Assembly (NCBI RefSeq): GCF_016918935.1
Contig: NZ_JAFFOB010000019.1
Location: 248,001 to 312,000, forward strand
Length of the DNA stretch: 64,000 nt
Source of the DNA: Roseitranquillus sediminis
GTDB lineage: Bacteria > Pseudomonadota > Alphaproteobacteria > Rhodobacterales > Rhodobacteraceae
Reading direction: 5' to 3'
The notes beneath the pieces are model-generated. The model saw only the letters and a program-made list of their open reading frames with translations. It made no database searches and was not told the DNA's origin. A program made the position numbers and the translations under genes. Below are positions 7,087 to 16,656 of this stretch, piece by piece (the stretch's first letter is position 1; the number at the start of each line of letters is the position of its first letter).

Positions 7087-9761
7087 ACCCGGAGGGTAGC
7101 GTGCATGACCCCACGCTCTCCCGGCCGGACCCGCAAGTCGAAGCCAAGCTCCGAGACGAGGGCCAGCATCGGCCCGTTGTCCGAGAGGATGTCTCCCTCG
7201 ACCAGGCTCAGTCCCCAGCTTCGGGCGGTCTCGAGCAACGCCGTCATGAGCTGGGTCCCGATGCCGATGTTCCGGCTGTCGTCACTCACGACCACCGCGA
7301 ACTCGGCACTTTCGCCATCGGGCTGCACCACGAAGCGCGAGACGCCATGTTGCACCTCCCCGCCCTCCTCCGGCGTCACCGCAAGGAACGCCATCTCGCG
7401 GCGATAGTCGATCTGCGTGAAGCGCACCAGCATCTCGGGCGTCAGCACCCGCAGCGCGTGCTGGAACCGAAAGCGCCGCGATTCGTCCGACAGCTTGTGC
7501 ACGAACGCCTGCTCGCTCTCCGCATCCTCGGGCCGGATCGGACGGATGACGATTTCGCGACCGTCGGGCAGACGGTCGTGGCGGACCAGGTGCCGCGGAT
7601 AGGGCGCGATCGCCATGTGAGAATAGGGACCTGCTCCCGGCTCCGCCCGCCGCACATGGATGCGCGCGTCGATCACGACTGCGCCGGCGGGATGCGCCAG
7701 AAGCGGGTTGATGTCGAGCTCTTCGATCTCCGGCAGCTCGGCCACCATGTCGGCCACCTTGAGCAGCACGTCAACGACGGCCGCGCGGTTTGCAGGCCGC
7801 AGGTTGCGGAACTCCCCAAGCAACTTCGAGACGCGGGTGCGCTCGATCAGCCGCTCCGCCAGCACCGAGGTCAGCGGCGGCAGCGCGACGGCGCTGTCGC
7901 GGAACACCTCGACCTCGGTTCCGCCCGCGCCGAACAGGATCGCGGGACCGAACACGGGGTCGCGCTTGACACCGACCAGCAGCTCGCGCCCGTCCGTCAT
8001 CCGCGCCATCGCCTCCACCGTCACGCCGCGCAGTTCGGCGTCGGGACGCCGCGCCCGGACCCGCTCCATGAGCATCGAGTATGCCGCGCGCACCTCGTCG
8101 GCATCGCCGAGGTTCAGCTCCACCCCGTCCACGTCGGACTTGTGGCTGATCTGCGGCGACGCGATCTTGAGCGCGACCGGATAGCCGATCCGCTCCGCCA
8201 CCACGGCCGCCTCATCCGGACTCGCCGCGCCCTCGGTCGTGATCACCGGCACTCCGAAGGCGCTCATGATGCCCTTGCTCTCGTGGTCCGTGAGCATCGT
8301 GCGCCCATCGTCCAGCGCCCGGGCGATCGCGGCGCGCGCGGCCTGCAGGTCCGGCTCGCGCAGGTCGCGGCAGGGCTTCGGCATCTCCAGCGACAGGCGC
8401 TGGTGCACGGCGTGCCGCGCGAGGTAGGAGAATGCCTCGACCGCGCGCTCGGGCGTCCGAAAATCAGGGATGTGTTGGGCGCTCATCAGCCGCCGCGCCT
8501 CGAGCACCGACGTCTCGCCCATCCAGCACGCGAGTAAGGGCTTGCGCCGTGCCCCCTCCGCCGCCGCGACGACGGCCTCGGCACAGGCGCTCGGGTCGGT
8601 CATCGACTGCGGCGTCAGCAGCACGAGGACACCGTCGTAGGCCGGGTCCTTCAGGCAGGCCGCCAGCGCCTCGGCATAGACCTCGGGTGTGGCATCGCCC
8701 AGAATGTCAACCGGGTTGCGGTGCGACCAGTAGGGCGGCAGCAGACGGTTCAGCGTCTCCACCGTCTCGGGCGAGGGCGGCTCCAGGTGCAGCCGCAGGT
8801 CCTCCGCCCGGTCCGCGGCCAGCACGCCGGCCCCGCCGCCGTTGGTCAGGATGCAGAGCCTCTTGCCGGCGGCGCGCTTGTTCGCCGCCAGAATCTCGGC
8901 CGCCGCGAAGAGCTGGCCGATGGTCGCCGCGCGCACCGCGCCGGTCCGCTCCAGCGCCGCGTCGAACACCTCGTCGCCGCCCACCATCGCGCCGGTATGA
9001 GTGCTGACGGCAGCCGAGCTCACCGCGTGGCGCCCCGCCTTCAGCACCACGACCGGCTTGATCCGCGCGGCCTCGCGCAGCGCGCTGACGAACGACGCGG
9101 CATCGCGCACGCCCTCGACGTAGAGCAGGACCGCCGCGGTGCGCGGGTCGCGCGCGAGGAAGCCGATCGCGTCGCCGAAGTCGATGTTGGCCGCGTTGCC
9201 GAGCGAGACCAGCGCCGATAGACCCACGTCGTTCGGTCCCGCCCAGTCGGCGATGGCCGAGCAGAGTGCGCCCGACTGCGATACCAGCGCCAGGTTTCCC
9301 GGCGGCGGGTTCACCTTGAGAAACGATGCGTTCATCTGATTCCACGGCCGCACGAGGCCGACGCAGTTCGGCCCGAGACTGCGCACGCCGTGCCGGCGCG
9401 CCGCCTCCGTCACCTCGTCCTGCAGCCGCCGCCCCGCCGCTCCCGTCTCGGTGAAGCCGGCGCTGAGGATGATGGCGTTGCGCACACCCGCCTTGCCGCA
9501 CTCCGCAATGATCTTCGCCACCCTCGTCGCTGGCGTCGCGATCACAGCGAGGTCGATCGGCCGCCCGACGTCCGAGACACGGTCGGGACAGCGCCGGCCA
9601 GCCACCTCGCTATGCTTGGGGTTGATGGGGACCACGTCGCCCTCGAAGCCGCCCGCCAGGAGGTTCGCGAAGACCTGGCTGCCGACGGACGCGGAATCGC
9701 TCGCGCCGAAGACCGCGATCGAGGTCGGGTCGAACAGCGTGGCCAGCGGATGTGGTCCCAT
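7083..9761 (-). CDS. ADP-forming acyl-CoA synthetase fused to GNAT acetyltransferase (PatZ/Pat-like)
   Basis: An 892-residue multidomain protein. Residues 1-130 are a CoA-binding Rossmann domain (SIAVFGASDSASVGSQ). The succinyl-CoA-ligase-like part follows, with STHTGAMVG placing the likely phospho-histidine at His255. Next comes an ATP-grasp part (GYPVALKIASPQISHKSDV), and a C-terminal GNAT domain (about 735-892) has the acetyl-CoA loop SRNIGIGTQL. This is the architecture of protein acetyltransferases such as Salmonella Pat/PatZ, in which the synthetase half is often inactive. Here the His is retained, so acetate-CoA ligase activity remains possible. ATG 9761 was chosen for its AAGGAG site. 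It is divergent from the PfkB gene. Confidence 0.88.
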   Translation of the reverse strand: MGPHPLATLFDPTSIAVFGASDSASVGSQVFANLLAGGFEGDVVPINPKHSEVAGRRCPDRVSDVGRPIDLAVIATPATRVAKIIAECGKAGVRNAIILSAGFTETGAAGRRLQDEVTEAARRHGVRSLGPNCVGLVRPWNQMNASFLKVNPPPGNLALVSQSGALCSAIADWAGPNDVGLSALVSLGNAANIDFGDAIGFLARDPRTAAVLLYVEGVRDAASFVSALREAARIKPVVVLKAGRHAVSSAAVSTHTGAMVGGDEVFDAALERTGAVRAATIGQLFAAAEILAANKRAAGKRLCILTNGGGAGVLAADRAEDLRLHLEPPSPETVETLNRLLPPYWSHRNPVDILGDATPEVYAEALAACLKDPAYDGVLVLLTPQSMTDPSACAEAVVAAAEGARRKPLLACWMGETSVLEARRLMSAQHIPDFRTPERAVEAFSYLARHAVHQRLSLEMPKPCRDLREPDLQAARAAIARALDDGRTMLTDHESKGIMSAFGVPVITTEGAASPDEAAVVAERIGYPVALKIASPQISHKSDVDGVELNLGDADEVRAAYSMLMERVRARRPDAELRGVTVEAMARMTDGRELLVGVKRDPVFGPAILFGAGGTEVEVFRDSAVALPPLTSVLAERLIERTRVSKLLGEFRNLRPANRAAVVDVLLKVADMVAELPEIEELDINPLLAHPAGAVVIDARIHVRRAEPGAGPYSHMAIAPYPRHLVRHDRLPDGREIVIRPIRPEDAESEQAFVHKLSDESRRFRFQHALRVLTPEMLVRFTQIDYRREMAFLAVTPEEGGEVQHGVSRFVVQPDGESAEFAVVVSDDSRNIGIGTQLMTALLETARSWGLSLVEGDILSDNGPMLALVSELGFDLRVRPGERGVMHATLRV

Positions 9762-9855
9762 GGCTGCTCCTTGCATTGCGTTCGCGCGCCCATCTAGCCG
9801 GGCGCCCCGGAACCGCCACCCGAGCCCGCATGTTCGACGGGCGAAAGGAGGCGCG

Positions 9856-10818
9856 ATGACCAGCCGCCGGCCGATCTTTTCATTGGGCAGCATCAACGCC
9901 GATTTCCACGTCCGAGTCGACCGCCGGCCCGAGCCCGGCGAGACGCTGATCGGCCGTGATTTCCGCGCGCTGGGAGGCGGCAAGGCCGCCAACGTCGCAC
10001 TCCTCGCGATGCGGCTGGGCCATCCGGCGCATCTCTTCGGTCGTGTCGGCAACGACGCGCTGGCCGAGCAGGCGCTGGCCCCACTGCGTCTGGCGGGCGT
10101 CGACCTGTCGGGCGTCTCGCCCGTCGACGGCTGCGCCACCGCGGTCTCGATGATCAGCGTCCCGCCGGATGGCGACAAGGGCATCGTGCTCGCCCCCAAC
10201 GCAAATGATCGCTGGGACGAGGATGGCATCGCCGCGCTCGAGGCCAACATCGCCGGTGCGCCGGAAGGCGCCGTTCTGGTGCTCGATTGCGAAGTTCCGG
10301 CCGAGGTCGCCGCACGCGCCGCGGCGGCCGCCGGCAGGCGCCGGCTGACGCGCGTCCTGGATCCCTCACCTGCAGAGCGTGTTGACGACGCGCTGCTCGC
10401 CGAGGCCGATTTCGTCCTCCCGAACTCCGCCGAGGCCGAAGCACTGACGGGCATCGCCATCGACGACGCTGCCTCGGGCGCCCGCGCCGCACGTCGCCTG
10501 ATCGACCGCGGCGCGGGAGCCGCCTGCGTCAAGCTGCCGGGCGGCGGCTCGGTGCTGGCAGAGAGAGGCCGCCTCAGCCTCGTCCGTGCGCCGCAGGTGG
10601 ACGTCACCGACACGACCGGCGCGGGCGACGCCTTCGCGGGCGCCTTCGCGGTGGCGCTCGCCGAGGGCCGCGACCCGGTGGAGGCGGTCCGCTTCGCCAC
10701 CGCCGCCGCAAGCCACGTCGTCACCGGCTACGGCTCGCAACCGGCCTATCCCGATCGCGAGGACGTCGAACGCCTGCTGGCCGGGGTCCAGGCCGAGCCG
10801 CTCGATCCGCCGGACTGA
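9856..10818 (+). CDS. PfkB-family sugar kinase (ribokinase-like)
   Basis: A 320-residue ATP-dependent carbohydrate kinase. The N-terminal signature GGGKAANVALLAMRLG follows the substrate-binding SLGSINADFHVRV. The C-terminal PfkB signature DVTDTTGAGDAFAGAF carries the catalytic base Asp258 inside GAGD (residues 255-258). Length and motif order fit ribokinase or a related fructo-/adenosine kinase, but the specificity cannot be fixed. The ATG is preceded by a strong AAAGGAGG. It is upstream of the methyltransferase/esterase fusion gene on the same strand (56 bp gap) and divergent from the acyl-CoA synthetase gene. Confidence 0.9.
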   Translation: MTSRRPIFSLGSINADFHVRVDRRPEPGETLIGRDFRALGGGKAANVALLAMRLGHPAHLFGRVGNDALAEQALAPLRLAGVDLSGVSPVDGCATAVSMISVPPDGDKGIVLAPNANDRWDEDGIAALEANIAGAPEGAVLVLDCEVPAEVAARAAAAAGRRRLTRVLDPSPAERVDDALLAEADFVLPNSAEAEALTGIAIDDAASGARAARRLIDRGAGAACVKLPGGGSVLAERGRLSLVRAPQVDVTDTTGAGDAFAGAFAVALAEGRDPVEAVRFATAAASHVVTGYGSQPAYPDREDVERLLAGVQAEPLDPPD

Positions 10819-10874
10819 CCGGGAACGCGCGGCCCCGCCACCCGTTGGTCTCCTACGGCGGCACGGAGGCATCC

Positions 10875-12848
10875 ATGACCGACGACAGCTTCCGACAGGA
10901 GCGCGAGCGAATGGTCGACCGCACCATTGCCGCGCGCGACATCCGCGACCCGCGCGTGCTACAGGCCATGCGCACCGTCCCGCGCCACCTCTTTGTCCCG
11001 CCGGAGCAGCGTGGCAGCGCCTACCGGGACATGCCGCTGCCGATCGGCTTCGGCCAGACCATCTCGCAGCCCTACATCGTGGCGCTCATGGCCGCAGCAG
11101 CCGAGATCGGACCGGGCGATCGCGTGCTGGAGGTGGGCGCGGGATCGGGCTACGCCGCCGCGGTTCTCGCCGCCCTCGGCGACCACTTTTACACCGTCGA
11201 GCGGCATGGCGGCCTCGCCGATGCCGCGGCCTCAGCCCTGCGCGAGGCGGGCGTTCGCAACGTTACCGTCCGCACCGGCGACGGCACGCTTGGTTGGCCG
11301 GATGCCGCGCCGTTCGACGCCATCCTAGTCGCGGCAGGTGCGCCGGCTGCGCCCGAGACGCTGAAGCGACAGCTTGCGATCGGCGGCCGCCTCGTCATTC
11401 CGGTCAGCGCAGGAAGCTACCAGAACCTGACGGTGATCCGCCGGACCGGACCCAACAGCTATGCCGAGGCGACACACGGCGCCGTGCGCTTCGTCCCACT
11501 GATCGGCGCCGAGGGCTATGAGGAAGAAGGTTGCGCGCCCGCCCGCCTCGGCGAGCGCGATCTGCCCGCCGCAATCGACCGCGCCGCAATCCCCCTGCCC
11601 GACATCGGCGATCCGGCCTTCGCGAAGGCGTTCGACCGGTTGCGCGGTACCGGCATCGTCGGGCTGGGCGAGGCGACGCACGGGACGTCCGAGTTCTACA
11701 CCGCCCGCGCCGCCATCACTCGCCGCCTGATCGAGCGCCACGGCGTCCGCATCGTCGCGCTCGAGGCCGACTGGCCCGACGCCGTCCGCCTCGACCGCCA
11801 TGTCCGCCACCGTGCGCCGCTGGAGCACGACGAGCCGCCCTTCACCCGCTTCCCCACCTGGATGTGGCGCAACGGCGAGTTCCGCGCCTTCGTCGACTGG
11901 CTGCGCGAGTTCAACGCCGGCCGGCCGGCCGAGGACCGCGTCTCGCTCCATGGCCTCGACCTCTACGCGCTCGACAGCTCCATCGCCGCCGTCATCGACT
12001 ATCTCGACGAGACGGACGACGAGCTCGCGCGCCTCGCCCGCCAGCGTTACGCCTGCCTCACGCCGTGGCAGGAGGACCCCACTGCCTACGCCCGCGCCGC
12101 CTACAGCAGGTCGTTCGACGCCTGCGAGGACGCGGTCGCCGCCATGCTGCGCGACGTCATGGCGCGGCGCGCGGCCCTCATGCATGAGGACGGCGACGAC
12201 TTTCTCGACGCAGAGGGAAATGCCCGCCTCGTCGCCTCGGCCGAGCGCTACTACCGCGAGATGTTCCGCGGCCGCGAGAGTGGCTGGAACCTGCGCGACA
12301 TCCACATGGTCGACACGCTCGACCGGGTGCGGGCGGCGCGCGGCGGCGCCCGGGCGGTGGTCTGGGCGCACAACTCCCACATCGGCGACGCGCGGGCGAC
12401 CGAGATGGGGCGGCGCGGGCAGGTGACGGTCGGCTCGCTCTGCCGCGAGCGGCACGGCGCGGACGTCCTCCTCGTCGGCTTCGGCACCGATGGCGGCACC
12501 GTCGCCGCGGCCGACGACTGGGGCGGCGAGATGCGGATCAAGGACGTCCGCCCGGCGCTCTCCGGCAGCGTCGAGGCGCTTTGCCGCGAGAGCGGCGGCG
12601 GCCGCTTCCTCCTCGACTTCACGCGGGATCAGCGCTCGCCGCTCGGCGATGCGCTGCGGGAGGACCGGCTGGAGCGTGCAATCGGCGTCATCTACCGCCC
12701 CGAGACCGAGCGGCAGAGCCACTATTTCCACGCTGCGCTGACCGATCAGTTCGACCACTGGGTCTGGTTCGACGAGACGCGCGCCGTCAACATGCCCCCG
12801 CACCACGAGCCGCACGGCCCCGCCGACACCTATCCGTTCGGCCTCTAA
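10875..12848 (+). CDS. Protein-L-isoaspartate O-methyltransferase / erythromycin-esterase-like fusion
   Basis: A 657-residue two-domain protein. Residues 1 to about 210 are a protein-L-isoaspartyl methyltransferase: MVDRTIAARDIRDPRVLQAM, IGFGQTISQPYIVALM and the SAM loop VLEVGAGSGYAAAV. From about 235 to the end it is an erythromycin-esterase-like domain: GLGEATHGTSEFY, IVALEADWPDA, VVWAHNSHIGDAR and GFGTDGGTV carry the His and Glu residues typical of that superfamily. ATG 10875 is preceded by GGAGG with 5-nt spacing; an in-frame upstream start adds ten residues without a site. The join is a single open frame with no stop between domains. The role of the esterase half is unknown; antibiotic hydrolysis should not be assumed. 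Confidence 0.9.
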   Translation: MTDDSFRQERERMVDRTIAARDIRDPRVLQAMRTVPRHLFVPPEQRGSAYRDMPLPIGFGQTISQPYIVALMAAAAEIGPGDRVLEVGAGSGYAAAVLAALGDHFYTVERHGGLADAAASALREAGVRNVTVRTGDGTLGWPDAAPFDAILVAAGAPAAPETLKRQLAIGGRLVIPVSAGSYQNLTVIRRTGPNSYAEATHGAVRFVPLIGAEGYEEEGCAPARLGERDLPAAIDRAAIPLPDIGDPAFAKAFDRLRGTGIVGLGEATHGTSEFYTARAAITRRLIERHGVRIVALEADWPDAVRLDRHVRHRAPLEHDEPPFTRFPTWMWRNGEFRAFVDWLREFNAGRPAEDRVSLHGLDLYALDSSIAAVIDYLDETDDELARLARQRYACLTPWQEDPTAYARAAYSRSFDACEDAVAAMLRDVMARRAALMHEDGDDFLDAEGNARLVASAERYYREMFRGRESGWNLRDIHMVDTLDRVRAARGGARAVVWAHNSHIGDARATEMGRRGQVTVGSLCRERHGADVLLVGFGTDGGTVAAADDWGGEMRIKDVRPALSGSVEALCRESGGGRFLLDFTRDQRSPLGDALREDRLERAIGVIYRPETERQSHYFHAALTDQFDHWVWFDETRAVNMPPHHEPHGPADTYPFGL

Positions 12849-12938
12849 GGGGCAGCACGTCCGCCCTGCGCGAGCATGCGGCACGGTCGGGAGCGGTCGG
12901 CAACCGCGCCTCGGAGATCGACGAAGGCCGGGCGCGTT

Positions 12939-12955
12939 GGGGTTCGATGCCCCGG
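12939..12955 (+). repeat. 17-bp T-arm-like hairpin repeat, copy 1
   Basis: GGGGTTCGATGCCCCGG folds as a 4-5 bp stem with a 7-nt TTCGATG loop. An identical 17-mer lies in inverted orientation at 13811-13827, so the two copies flank the alpha/beta hydrolase gene. Flanking bases are also similar (GAAGGC and GGGCGCG upstream in both). It looks like a tRNA T-arm but no tRNA body is present around it. Confidence 0.6.
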
Positions 12956-13001
12956 CGCCCCCGCCCCCGTCACGGGTCATTCGCGCAGGACTCGCCTGGC
13001 C

Positions 13002-13745
13002 TCAATCCTGCAGCACGTCCTCGACCGTCGCCTCGATCAGCCGCAGGCACTCGAGGCTCGAGAAACGGTGATCCGCCCCCTTGACCAGCGTCAGCCGGAT
13101 GTCCGGCCCCTCGGCATGATCGAGCAGCCGCAGCGCCACGTCGGTCGGGACGTCGGCGTCGTCCGTTCCCTGCAGCAGGCGCACGGGAAACGGCAGGCGC
13201 AGCGGATCGCGCAGGACCAGCCGCTCGCGCCCCTCGTCGATCAGGCGGCGGGTGATGACGTAGGGCTCGTCGCTGTACTCGGACGGCTGCTCCACCCGCC
13301 CCTCCTCGACGAGGCGCCGCCGCTCGTCGTCAGAAAAGCCCGCCCACATCGAATCCTCGGTGAAGTCCGGCGCCGCCGCGATGCCGACCAGCGCCGCCAC
13401 CCGCTCCGGCATCGCACGCGCCAGCAGGAGCGCGATCCAGCCGCCCATCGACGAGCCGACGAGGACCTGCGGCCCCCCGGTCAGCGCGCCGAGCACCGCC
13501 GCCGCGTCCTCGGCCCAGTCGCCGATCGCCCCGTCCTCGAAGCGCCCGCCACTCTCGCCATGGCCGGAATAGTCGAAGCGGAGGAAGGCGCGGCCGGTCC
13601 GCTCCGCCCAGTCCTGCAGGTGAAGGGCCTTGGTCCCGCTCATGTCGGAGCGAAAGCCGCCAAGAAAGATGACGCCGGGTTCGCGTCCGTCCGTGCGGAC
13701 GTAGGCGATGCGGCGGCCGCTGTCGGTCTCGAGGAAATCGGTCAT
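13002..13745 (-). CDS. Alpha/beta hydrolase
   Basis: A 247-residue serine hydrolase of the alpha/beta fold. The nucleophile elbow is GSSMGG with Ser99. The acid is one of the Asp residues in GTDDADVP (195-198), and the base is His226 in GADHRFSS. The FLGGFRSDMSGTKA stretch near residue 28 forms the oxyanion region, as in the BEM46/YcjY-like esterases. No signal peptide, so cytoplasmic. ATG 13745 is the first methionine giving the usual N-terminus MTDFLETDSGRRIAY. The gene stands alone, divergent from a GNAT gene, and is bracketed by an inverted 17-bp repeat. Substrate unknown. Confidence 0.88.
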   Translation of the reverse strand: MTDFLETDSGRRIAYVRTDGREPGVIFLGGFRSDMSGTKALHLQDWAERTGRAFLRFDYSGHGESGGRFEDGAIGDWAEDAAAVLGALTGGPQVLVGSSMGGWIALLLARAMPERVAALVGIAAAPDFTEDSMWAGFSDDERRRLVEEGRVEQPSEYSDEPYVITRRLIDEGRERLVLRDPLRLPFPVRLLQGTDDADVPTDVALRLLDHAEGPDIRLTLVKGADHRFSSLECLRLIEATVEDVLQD

Positions 13746-13810
13746 GGCGGGACCATCCGGCAGAGCCGCGCAAGCTGCAACCCCCGGCGCCGCGAGGGGG
13801 GGCGGCCGGA

Positions 13811-13827
13811 CCGGGGCATCGAACCCC
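13811..13827 (-). repeat. 17-bp T-arm-like hairpin repeat, copy 2
   Basis: Exact reverse complement of the 17-mer at 12939-12955. Here the stem is longer: CCGGGG-TTCGATG-CCCCGG reads on the minus strand. It sits in the divergent promoter region between the alpha/beta hydrolase and the GNAT gene, about 66 bp upstream of the hydrolase start. Confidence 0.6.
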
Positions 13828-13904
13828 GGCCCGGCCGCGCCTTCGGCGGCACGCTGCTCCGACCTTTGGCTTGACCGCGGCCGCGCGCCGGGGCACCGGG
13901 CGGC

Positions 13905-14399
13905 ATGGACAGCACCATCGAGATCCGACCCGCCACGGCCGCCGACGCGGACGGCATCTGGTCGATCCTCCGCCCCGTCATCCGAGCGGGCGAGACCTAC
14001 GCCCTGCCGCGCGACATGACGCGCGAGAACGCCCTCGCCTACTGGTTCGCACCCGGTCACGCCGTCTTCGTCGCCACCGACGCGAACGAACTCCTCGGGA
14101 CCTACTACATGTGCGCGAACAGGGCCGGCGGCGGCGCGCATGTGGCGAATTGCGGTTACGTCACCGCCGAGCGGGCGCAGGGCCGCGGCGTTGCCGCCGC
14201 AATGTGCGCGCACTCGCTGGAGACGGCGCGCACCCGCGGCTTCCGCGCGATGCAGTTCAACCTCGTCGTCGCGACCAACGAACGCGCCGTGCGGCTCTGG
14301 CAGCGGATGGGCTTCGCCATCGCCGGCACCCTGCCCGGCGCCTTCGCGCACCCCGCGCTCGGCGATGTCGATGCGCACGTGATGTACCGACGGCTCTGA
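13905..14399 (+). CDS. GNAT-family N-acetyltransferase
   Basis: A 164-residue GNAT protein. The acetyl-CoA loop is ERAQGRGVAAAM (about residues 88-99, Q/R-x-x-G-x-G/A form), followed by NLVVATNERAVRLWQRMGF, the conserved C-terminal beta-alpha unit. The substrate may be a small amine or a protein N-terminus; motifs do not decide it. It is upstream of thrS on the same strand (about 95 bp gap) and divergent from the hydrolase gene. ATG 13905 begins MDSTIEIRPATAADADG, the normal GNAT beginning. Confidence 0.88.
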   Translation: MDSTIEIRPATAADADGIWSILRPVIRAGETYALPRDMTRENALAYWFAPGHAVFVATDANELLGTYYMCANRAGGGAHVANCGYVTAERAQGRGVAAAMCAHSLETARTRGFRAMQFNLVVATNERAVRLWQRMGFAIAGTLPGAFAHPALGDVDAHVMYRRL

Positions 14400-14494
14400 G
14401 GCCTGCTTGACAGCCCCTCGCGCTGCGGTCACATCGCGGCCTGACATACCCGCAGCCGGGCGTTCCGTGGGCGCCGAACCGACGAGGAGCCGAC

Positions 14495-16447
14495 ATGGCC
14501 GACCAGATCTCCCTGACATTTCCCGATGGCGCGTCGCGCGAGTACCCCGCTGGGGTGACCGCGGGCGAAGTCGCCGCGTCGATCTCCAATTCGCTCGCCA
14601 AAAAGGCAATCTCGGCCCGTGTCGACGGCGCCCACTGGGACCTCGCCTGGCCGATCGACCGCGACGGCGCCATCGACATCAAGACCATGTCCGACGACGC
14701 CGAGGCGCTCGAGCTCATCCGCCACGACGCCGCCCACATCATGGCTCGCGCCGTTCAGGAGCTCTGGCCGGACGTTAAGGTGACCATCGGTCCCGTCATC
14801 GAGAACGGCTGGTACTACGACTTCGACCGCTCCGAGCCCTTCACGCCCGAGGATCTCGGCGCCATCGAGAAGCGGATGAAGGAGATCATCGCCGCCCGCG
14901 ACGAGGTCCGCACCGAGGTCTGGGACCGCGCCCGCGCCATCTCCCACTACGAGCAGAACGGCGAGCCCTACAAGGTCGAGTTGATCGAGGCGATCCCCGG
15001 CGACCAGCCGATCCGCATGTACTGGCACGGCCCTTGGCAGGACCTCTGCCGCGGCCCGCACTTCCAGCATACCGGCCAGGTCCCCGCCGATGCCTTCAAG
15101 CTGATGCGCGTCTCCGGCGCCTACTGGCGCGGCGACAGCACCCGCCAGCAGCTCCAGCGCATCTACGGTGTCGCCTTCCGCAACCGCCAGGACCTCAAGG
15201 ACCACCTGACCTTCCTCGAAGAGGCGGAGAAGCGCGACCACCGCCGGCTGGGACGCGAGATGCACCTCTTCCACTTCCAGGAGGAGGCGCCGGGCCAGAT
15301 ATTCTGGCACCCGAACGGCTGGAAGATCTACACCACGCTGCAGGACTACATGCGCCGCCGCCAGACAGAGGGCGGCTATGTCGAGGTGAACACCCCCCAG
15401 GTCGTCGACCGCAAGCTCTGGGAGGCATCGGGCCACTGGGCGAACTACCAGGAGCACATGTTCATCGTCGAGGTCGAGGAGGAGCACGCGCGCGAGAAGC
15501 GCATCAACGCGCTGAAGCCGATGAACTGCCCCTGCCACGTCCAGGTGTTCAACCAGGGCCTCAAGTCCTACCGCGACCTGCCGCTGCGCATGGCGGAGTT
15601 CGGCTCGTGCAACCGCTACGAGCCGTCGGGCGCGCTCCACGGCCTGATGCGGGTCCGCGGCTTCACCCAGGACGACGCCCACATCTTCTGCACCGAGGAG
15701 CAGATCGAGGAGGAGTGCGCGAAGTTCATCGAGCTCCTCGCCTCAGTCTACCGCGACCTCGGCTTCGAGCGCTTCGACATCAAGCTCTCCACCCGGCCGG
15801 AGAAGCGCGTCGGCTCCGAGGAGAGCTGGGACCGCGTCGAGGCCGCGCTCGAGAACGCCATCAAGCAGACCGGCAACGCCTACGAGATCGACCCCGGCGA
15901 GGGTGCGTTCTACGGGCCCAAGCTCGACTTCAAGCTGACCGACGCCATCGGCCGCGAGTGGCAGCTCGGCACCTTCCAGGTCGACCCGAACCTGCCCGAG
16001 CGACTCGACGCCGAGTACATCGGCCAGGACGGGGCCAAGCACCGGCCCTACATGCTGCACCGCGCCATCCTCGGCAGCTTCGAGCGCTTCATCGGCATCC
16101 TGATCGAGAACTACGCCGGCCGCCTGCCCTTCTGGCTGATGCCGCGGCAGGTCGTCGTCGCCACCATCGTCTCGGACGCCGACGACTACGCGCACGAGGT
16201 CGTGGCGCGGCTGCGCAAGGCGGGCCTGCGGGCCGAGGCGGACGTGCGGAACGAGAAGATCAACTACAAGGTCCGCGAGCATTCCGTCGGCAAGGTCCCC
16301 GTCATTCTCGCCGTGGGCCAGCGCGAGGTCGCCGAGGGCTCGGTCAACCTCCGCCGGCTGGGGGAGAAGCAGACGCAGACCCTGCCGCTCGACGTCGCCG
16401 TGACCGAGCTCGCGGCCGAGTCGGTGCCGCCCGACCTGTGCCGCTGA
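14495..16447 (+). CDS. thrS: Threonyl-tRNA synthetase
   Basis: A 650-residue class II aminoacyl-tRNA synthetase charging tRNA-Thr. Domains in order: TGS (1 to about 63, [20 protein letters not shown]), the SAD editing domain with [11 protein letters not shown] and the later CRGPH, the catalytic core with [28 protein letters not shown] and [14 protein letters not shown] (zinc Cys/His and motif 3), and the anticodon-binding domain from PRQVVVATI. Length is normal. GAGGAG precedes ATG 14495. Nothing unusual. Confidence 0.97.
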   Translation: MADQISLTFPDGASREYPAGVTAGEVAASISNSLAKKAISARVDGAHWDLAWPIDRDGAIDIKTMSDDAEALELIRHDAAHIMARAVQELWPDVKVTIGPVIENGWYYDFDRSEPFTPEDLGAIEKRMKEIIAARDEVRTEVWDRARAISHYEQNGEPYKVELIEAIPGDQPIRMYWHGPWQDLCRGPHFQHTGQVPADAFKLMRVSGAYWRGDSTRQQLQRIYGVAFRNRQDLKDHLTFLEEAEKRDHRRLGREMHLFHFQEEAPGQIFWHPNGWKIYTTLQDYMRRRQTEGGYVEVNTPQVVDRKLWEASGHWANYQEHMFIVEVEEEHAREKRINALKPMNCPCHVQVFNQGLKSYRDLPLRMAEFGSCNRYEPSGALHGLMRVRGFTQDDAHIFCTEEQIEEECAKFIELLASVYRDLGFERFDIKLSTRPEKRVGSEESWDRVEAALENAIKQTGNAYEIDPGEGAFYGPKLDFKLTDAIGREWQLGTFQVDPNLPERLDAEYIGQDGAKHRPYMLHRAILGSFERFIGILIENYAGRLPFWLMPRQVVVATIVSDADDYAHEVVARLRKAGLRAEADVRNEKINYKVREHSVGKVPVILAVGQREVAEGSVNLRRLGEKQTQTLPLDVAVTELAAESVPPDLCR

Positions 16448-16656
16448 ACGTCGACCCCAGGGCGGCGCGGGTGGCTTCTCGCGCCGACTCGCCCGCCCGT
16501 TGCGAGGAATCGTTGATTTTTGGCGCAAGTGGGGACACCCTGCCCCTGCGACCGACTTCCAAGACCGCTCCCTCTTCGTGGGGCAGCCGGACGACAGGAA
16601 TACAGGCTGCACGACCGACCGCATGTCGCGGCGGACAACGAAGAGGAGAAACGGCA

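Noticed and set aside
12901-12975. A tRNA gene around the T-arm-like hairpin
   Set aside because: No acceptor, D-arm or anticodon stem could be folded around GGGGTTCGATGCCCC at either copy.
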